In this document: positions 4,394 to 7,644 of the stretch, in pieces | Layout: each line of letters starts with the position of its first letter | Position numbering within the stretch: the first letter of the stretch is position 1 | Source of the DNA: JBBRSC01 sp038245795 | GTDB lineage: Bacteria; Actinomycetota; Acidimicrobiia; Acidimicrobiales; Microtrichaceae | DNA: 7,644 bases | Direction of reading: 5' to 3' | NCBI GenBank assembly: GCA_038245795.1 | Contig: JBBRSC010000167.1 | Span: forward strand, 1-7,644 | Notes under the pieces: model-generated | The model's input: only the letters and a program-made list of their open reading frames with translations | Told to the model about the DNA's origin: nothing | Database searches by the model: none | Translations under genes and position numbers: made by a program

Positions 4394-5682
4394 TGCGGCT
4401 CGTGGGTGGTTCGGCAACCGACGTCGGGCGGGTTCGCCAAGCCAACGAGGACGGCGTGTTTGTCGGCACCGGGTTGTTCGCGGTCGCCGACGGGATGGGC
4501 GGCCACCGCGGTGGCGAAGTCGCATCAGCGGTAGCGCTCGAAGCTTTCAGCTCCGTGGTGTCGGTGGACTCGAGCGACGCCCTCCTGGCCGCCGTCGACG
4601 CTGCCAACCGTGCGGTCTTCGAGCGATCGGTTGCCGACCCACAACTCACCGGTATGGGCACCACGCTGGTCGGTCTGGCATCGGTGGACGTCAACGAAGC
4701 CGGTCAAGTTGCTGTCGTCAACGTGGGCGACTCCCGCGTCTATCTCCTCTCCGGTGATGAGTTCGTGCAGCTCTCCGAGGATCACAGCCTCATCGAGACC
4801 ATGGTGCGCACCGGACAGATCACCGAAGCCGAGGCCGTGTCGCATCCGCGCCGGAATGTGATCACCCGTGCCCTGGGCATCGAGGCGGCGGTCGACGTGG
4901 ATGCCTGGGTCATCGACACGAAGCCGGGTGACCGTTTCCTGTTGTGCAGCGACGGTCTCTTCAATGAGATGACCGATGACGAGATCGCTGCGATCCTGCG
5001 ACGCGATGTTCCTCCGCCCGAAGCGGCCTGGGAGCTGGTGCGGCTCGCCAATGAATCGGGCGGTCGCGACAACATCTCCGTCGTCGTCGTCGACGTGATC
5101 GGCGATACCGACGCTCTCGACGCCGACACCATCGCCGATCGCCTGATTCGGGTGACCGAGCCCGCCGACGAAGTCATCATCCGTACCGACTCAATGGAGT
5201 ATTCCGCGACGGCGGCACCAGTCTTCGCCGAGGCACCCCCGGCTGTTGCTCCATCCACGGTCGCGGCACCCGAGGCGCTGGAGAGGGGCGGATCGCGATG
5301 GCGGGTCTGGATGTTCGCGCTCGCCATCGTGGTCGTCCTCGCGATTGGTGCCGTCGCCACCGTGACCGTTGCGCGTTCTGGCTTCTATCTGACCGACAAC
5401 GGCACCGAGGTCCAACTCTTCCAGGGTCGACGCGAGGGTCTTTTGTGGTTCCATCCGACACTCGTCGAGTCCACCGGAGTGAACGTCGCTGATCTCCGGG
5501 AGAGCGACCGCTTGGCCATCGACCAGCAGACGTTCACGTCGCGTGCCGGTGCCACAGCATTCATCGACGAACTCCGCGGGTTCGCTCTGTCGAACAAGGT
5601 CCCGATCACCACGTCCGTCACCACGACCACCGAGCTGGCGCCCGCGGATTCGACCACCACCACGATCATCGCAGGACCGTGA
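4393..5682 (+). CDS. pstP: PstP: membrane PP2C-family Ser/Thr phosphatase
   Basis: This encodes a 429-residue protein. Residues 1-237 form a complete PP2C domain: GSATDVGRVRQANED (metal ligand D20), FAVADGMGGH (D33), NVGDSRVYLL (111-119), FLLCSDGLF (D187) and SGGRDNISVVVVD (D226). A juxtamembrane linker leads to one transmembrane helix at about 304-327. The outer part follows: a folded-looking segment (about 328-395, FYLTDNGTEVQLFQG...) resembling the extracellular region of mycobacterial PstP, then a tail rich in Thr (408-426). The enzyme dephosphorylates proteins phosphorylated by PknA/PknB, including the kinases, at the inner membrane. I chose ATG 4393 because it overlaps the fhaB stop by 1 nt and starts just before the conserved GGSATDVGRVR; the frame is open a few codons upstream, inside fhaB. 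The stop overlaps the rodA GTG by 4 nt. Confidence 0.95.
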   Translation: MRLVGGSATDVGRVRQANEDGVFVGTGLFAVADGMGGHRGGEVASAVALEAFSSVVSVDSSDALLAAVDAANRAVFERSVADPQLTGMGTTLVGLASVDVNEAGQVAVVNVGDSRVYLLSGDEFVQLSEDHSLIETMVRTGQITEAEAVSHPRRNVITRALGIEAAVDVDAWVIDTKPGDRFLLCSDGLFNEMTDDEIAAILRRDVPPPEAAWELVRLANESGGRDNISVVVVDVIGDTDALDADTIADRLIRVTEPADEVIIRTDSMEYSATAAPVFAEAPPAVAPSTVAAPEALERGGSRWRVWMFALAIVVVLAIGAVATVTVARSGFYLTDNGTEVQLFQGRREGLLWFHPTLVESTGVNVADLRESDRLAIDQQTFTSRAGATAFIDELRGFALSNKVPITTSVTTTTELAPADSTTTTIIAGP

Positions 5683-7076
5683 CCGCCTCCTCCTCGGGCA
5701 CCTCCATCTCCCGCGGAGCGGCTCACGCGTCGGGGAAGGCTCCCCGGATCCGGAACTCTCGTCGGCGCGCTGAGCTCGGACTGATCCTGTTCGGACTCGT
5801 GATCGTCGGAATTGCCTACGTCCTCGCGGCGCTCGGTCGATCGAAGGCCCTGCCCACCAACGTGATCCCATTTCTCTGCGGGATCCTCGCGTTGTTCGTC
5901 GTCGCCCACATTGTTGTCCGACGATTCGCTCCGAATGCCGATCCGATGATCCTGCCCGTGGCGGTGCTGCTCAACGGCATCGGTTACGTGTTCATTGCCC
6001 GGCTCAACTCGCAGCTTGCGGTTCAGCAGGCCGGGTGGACGCTGATCGGGATCGTCGGCTTCGCGGCGACGTTGATCGTCGTTCGACGGGTACGCATCCT
6101 CGAGCGGAACCGGTACACGATCGGTCTCATCGGCGTGCTGCTCGTGCTGTTGCCGTTGATCCCGGGCATCGGGGTATCCATCAACGGCTCGAGGATCTGG
6201 ACCCGGATCGGGCCGATCAGTTTCCAGCCTGGTGAGTTCGCCAAGATCGCCCTCGCCATCTTCTTCGCCGCCTACCTGGTCGAGCGTCGTGAGGTTCTGG
6301 GAATGGCCACGTGGAAGGTCGGCCCCCTCCGACTCCCGGACCCCAAAGCGCTCGCACCGTTGCTCGTTGCCTGGGGATTCTCGCTGCTGGTGATGATGTT
6401 CGAGAAGGACCTCGGATCGGCCCTGATGTTCTTCGTGTTGTTTCTCGCCATCACGTGGGTGGGCACGTCGCAGGCCAGCTATCTGGCCGTGGGCGGCGTG
6501 TTGTTCGCTGGCGGGGCGTTCCTGAGTTGGGCGACCTTCAGCCACGTCCAGACCCGTGTCTCGATGTGGATCAACCCCTGGGTGGATGTCAAGGGCAAGG
6601 GGTATCAGATCGTCCAAGCGCAATATGCCATGGGGTGGGGCGGATCAACCGGCACCGGGCTCGGGCTCGGGATCAGCGGTCGGATCCCGTATCAGGAGAC
6701 CGACTTCATCTTTGCGATCATCGGCGAGGAGCTCGGATTGTTGGGCACCAGCGCGGTACTCGCCGCGTTCCTGCTGCTGGCCGGGACCGGCTTTCGCGTC
6801 GCCATGGCGTGTCGCGATCCGTTCTCGAAACTGCTCGCAACGGGTCTGACCACGCAGTTCGCCTTTCAGTCGTTCCTCATCATGGCGGGGGTCACCCGGC
6901 TGTTGCCGTTGACGGGTGTGACGCTGCCCTTCGTGTCCTACGGCGGATCATCGCTCGTCAGCAACTGGGTGCTGGTTGCGTTGTTGATCCGCCTGTCCGA
7001 CGAAGCAAATACGCAGTCGTTGATCGCTTCAGCCACTTCCGATGATGAGCCGACCACGATCACGGCACGCGCATGA
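5679..7076 (+). CDS. rodA: RodA/FtsW-family SEDS peptidoglycan polymerase
   Basis: This encodes a 465-residue polytopic membrane protein. A basic N-terminal tail of about 30 residues precedes roughly ten to twelve hydrophobic helices between 32 and 440. SEDS landmarks are present: SRIWTRIGPISFQPGEFAKI (171-190), FEKDLGSALMFF (241-252) with the catalytic Asp at 244, GYQIVQAQYAMGWGG (308-322), TDFIFAIIGEELG (341-353) and GVTLPFVSYGGSSL (413-426). SEDS proteins polymerise glycan strands from lipid II together with a class B PBP. Position between pstP and pbpA, as in other actinobacteria, favours RodA over FtsW, whose gene normally lies in the dcw cluster. The GTG start overlaps the pstP stop by 4 nt (GTGA), and the stop overlaps the pbpA ATG by 4 nt (ATGA), so translation is coupled on both sides. 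The protein looks complete. Confidence 0.93.
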   Translation: MTASSSGTSISRGAAHASGKAPRIRNSRRRAELGLILFGLVIVGIAYVLAALGRSKALPTNVIPFLCGILALFVVAHIVVRRFAPNADPMILPVAVLLNGIGYVFIARLNSQLAVQQAGWTLIGIVGFAATLIVVRRVRILERNRYTIGLIGVLLVLLPLIPGIGVSINGSRIWTRIGPISFQPGEFAKIALAIFFAAYLVERREVLGMATWKVGPLRLPDPKALAPLLVAWGFSLLVMMFEKDLGSALMFFVLFLAITWVGTSQASYLAVGGVLFAGGAFLSWATFSHVQTRVSMWINPWVDVKGKGYQIVQAQYAMGWGGSTGTGLGLGISGRIPYQETDFIFAIIGEELGLLGTSAVLAAFLLLAGTGFRVAMACRDPFSKLLATGLTTQFAFQSFLIMAGVTRLLPLTGVTLPFVSYGGSSLVSNWVLVALLIRLSDEANTQSLIASATSDDEPTTITARA

Positions 7077-7644
7077 ATCCTCGCATCCGACGACTGTCGA
7101 TCTTCATCCTGGTGCTCTACGTCGGGCTCTTCATCAAGCTCAATCAGATCCAGTTGGTGGATGGCCCATCGCTCGAGCGCCGCGCCGACAACACCCGGGT
7201 GGTGACACGCGATTTCAACAAACCGCGCGGCACCATCGCCTCGGCTGACGGCGTGATCCTGGCGCAGTCGAATCCGACGCCTGATGGCGCTTTCGACTTT
7301 CAACGGGCCTACCCGACCGGCGATCTCTTCGCCCATGTCGTCGGATCGTTCTCCTACCAATTCGGTGCCGACGGCGTTGAACGCCAGTACAGCAGCCAGC
7401 TCTCCGGGCAGTCCTCGGAACTGAAGTACCCGGGCCTGTCCGCGCTGTGGGACACCAGCCCGAATGTCGGCAACGTGTCCCTCACGGTTCGCAGCGATGT
7501 CCAGCAGGCCGCCAAGGATGCCCTGGGAAGCCGCAAGGGATCGGTCGTGGCGATCGACCCGCGGACGGGGGCCATCCTGGCGATGTGGTCGTTCCCCTCC
7601 TACGATCCAAACCTGGTATCGGACAACGACGCGGCGAAGGCCCG
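7073..7644 (+). CDS. pbpA: PbpA: class B penicillin-binding protein, N-terminal part
   Basis: The frame opens at ATG 7073, overlapping the rodA stop by 4 nt, and runs off the right edge after 190 codons. Basic residues (NPRIRR) precede a transmembrane helix at about 8-24 (LSIFILVLYVGLFIKLN), which anchors the protein with its body outside the cytoplasm. Next come QIQLVDGPSLERRADNTR, the class B PBP motif KPRGTIASADGVILAQS (about 51-67), and a dimerisation-domain segment with FAHVVGSFSYQFGADGVERQY (from about 87). After NVSLTVRSDVQQAAKDAL comes SVVAIDPRTGAILAMWSFPSYDPN, the entry to the transpeptidase domain. The catalytic SxxK, SxN and KTG motifs lie beyond the window. As the RodA partner it cross-links new peptidoglycan. 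The order and motifs fit actinobacterial PbpA. Confidence 0.92.
   Translation, partial: MNPRIRRLSIFILVLYVGLFIKLNQIQLVDGPSLERRADNTRVVTRDFNKPRGTIASADGVILAQSNPTPDGAFDFQRAYPTGDLFAHVVGSFSYQFGADGVERQYSSQLSGQSSELKYPGLSALWDTSPNVGNVSLTVRSDVQQAAKDALGSRKGSVVAIDPRTGAILAMWSFPSYDPNLVSDNDAAKA

Noticed and set aside
5385..6623. A 412-codon open frame on the minus strand opposite pstP and rodA
   Set aside because: The product is a charged, low-complexity sequence rich in D/E/R/H/Q, the expected mirror of hydrophobic membrane-protein codons. The plus-strand genes carry clear family motifs.

Overview
The window looks like a high-GC actinobacterial chromosome. The evidence is the gene order fhaA-fhaB-pstP-rodA-pbpA next to a divergent tRNA-Leu(CAG), the many GTG starts, and several starts that lack a Shine-Dalgarno sequence and sit just after a TANNNT box. 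A compact FhaA without the long linker of mycobacterial FhaA, and the Thr-rich outer tail on PstP, suggest a deep-branching actinobacterium such as Acidimicrobiia. That placement is inference; no 16S or marker gene is present.

Layout. Positions 1-2900 are accessory in character. They hold a small two-TM membrane protein (minus strand), a doubtful ORF (548-859, minus), a VapB/VapC toxin-antitoxin pair (minus, 875-1535), the C-terminal relic of a tyrosine recombinase (about 1673-1832, plus), a roughly 300 bp spacer bounded by two near-identical 20 bp repeats, and a second toxin-antitoxin pair with an AbrB-type antitoxin (plus, 2189-2835). A tRNA-Leu(CAG) lies at 2912-2995 on the minus strand, with its 3' end facing the accessory side. 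From 3121 to the right edge the window is conserved core: one tight plus-strand operon.

How the core genes work together. FhaA and FhaB are phosphothreonine-reading FHA adaptors. PstP is the membrane PP2C phosphatase that opposes the PknA/PknB Ser/Thr kinases, whose genes usually follow pbpA and would lie beyond the right edge. RodA is the SEDS glycan polymerase and PbpA its class B transpeptidase partner. The operon therefore couples Ser/Thr phospho-signalling to peptidoglycan synthesis at the growing wall. From fhaB onward every junction overlaps by 1 or 4 nt, which implies translational coupling.

The least ordinary material is regulatory or mobile: two unrelated toxin-antitoxin promoters in which a TACAAT -10 box is bracketed by inverted half-sites about 19 bp apart; the paired TGTGACCA repeats beside the recombinase relic; a 16 bp palindrome over the presumed fhaB promoter; and a recurring leaderless-start geometry. 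I did not find a convincing wholly new multi-gene system.
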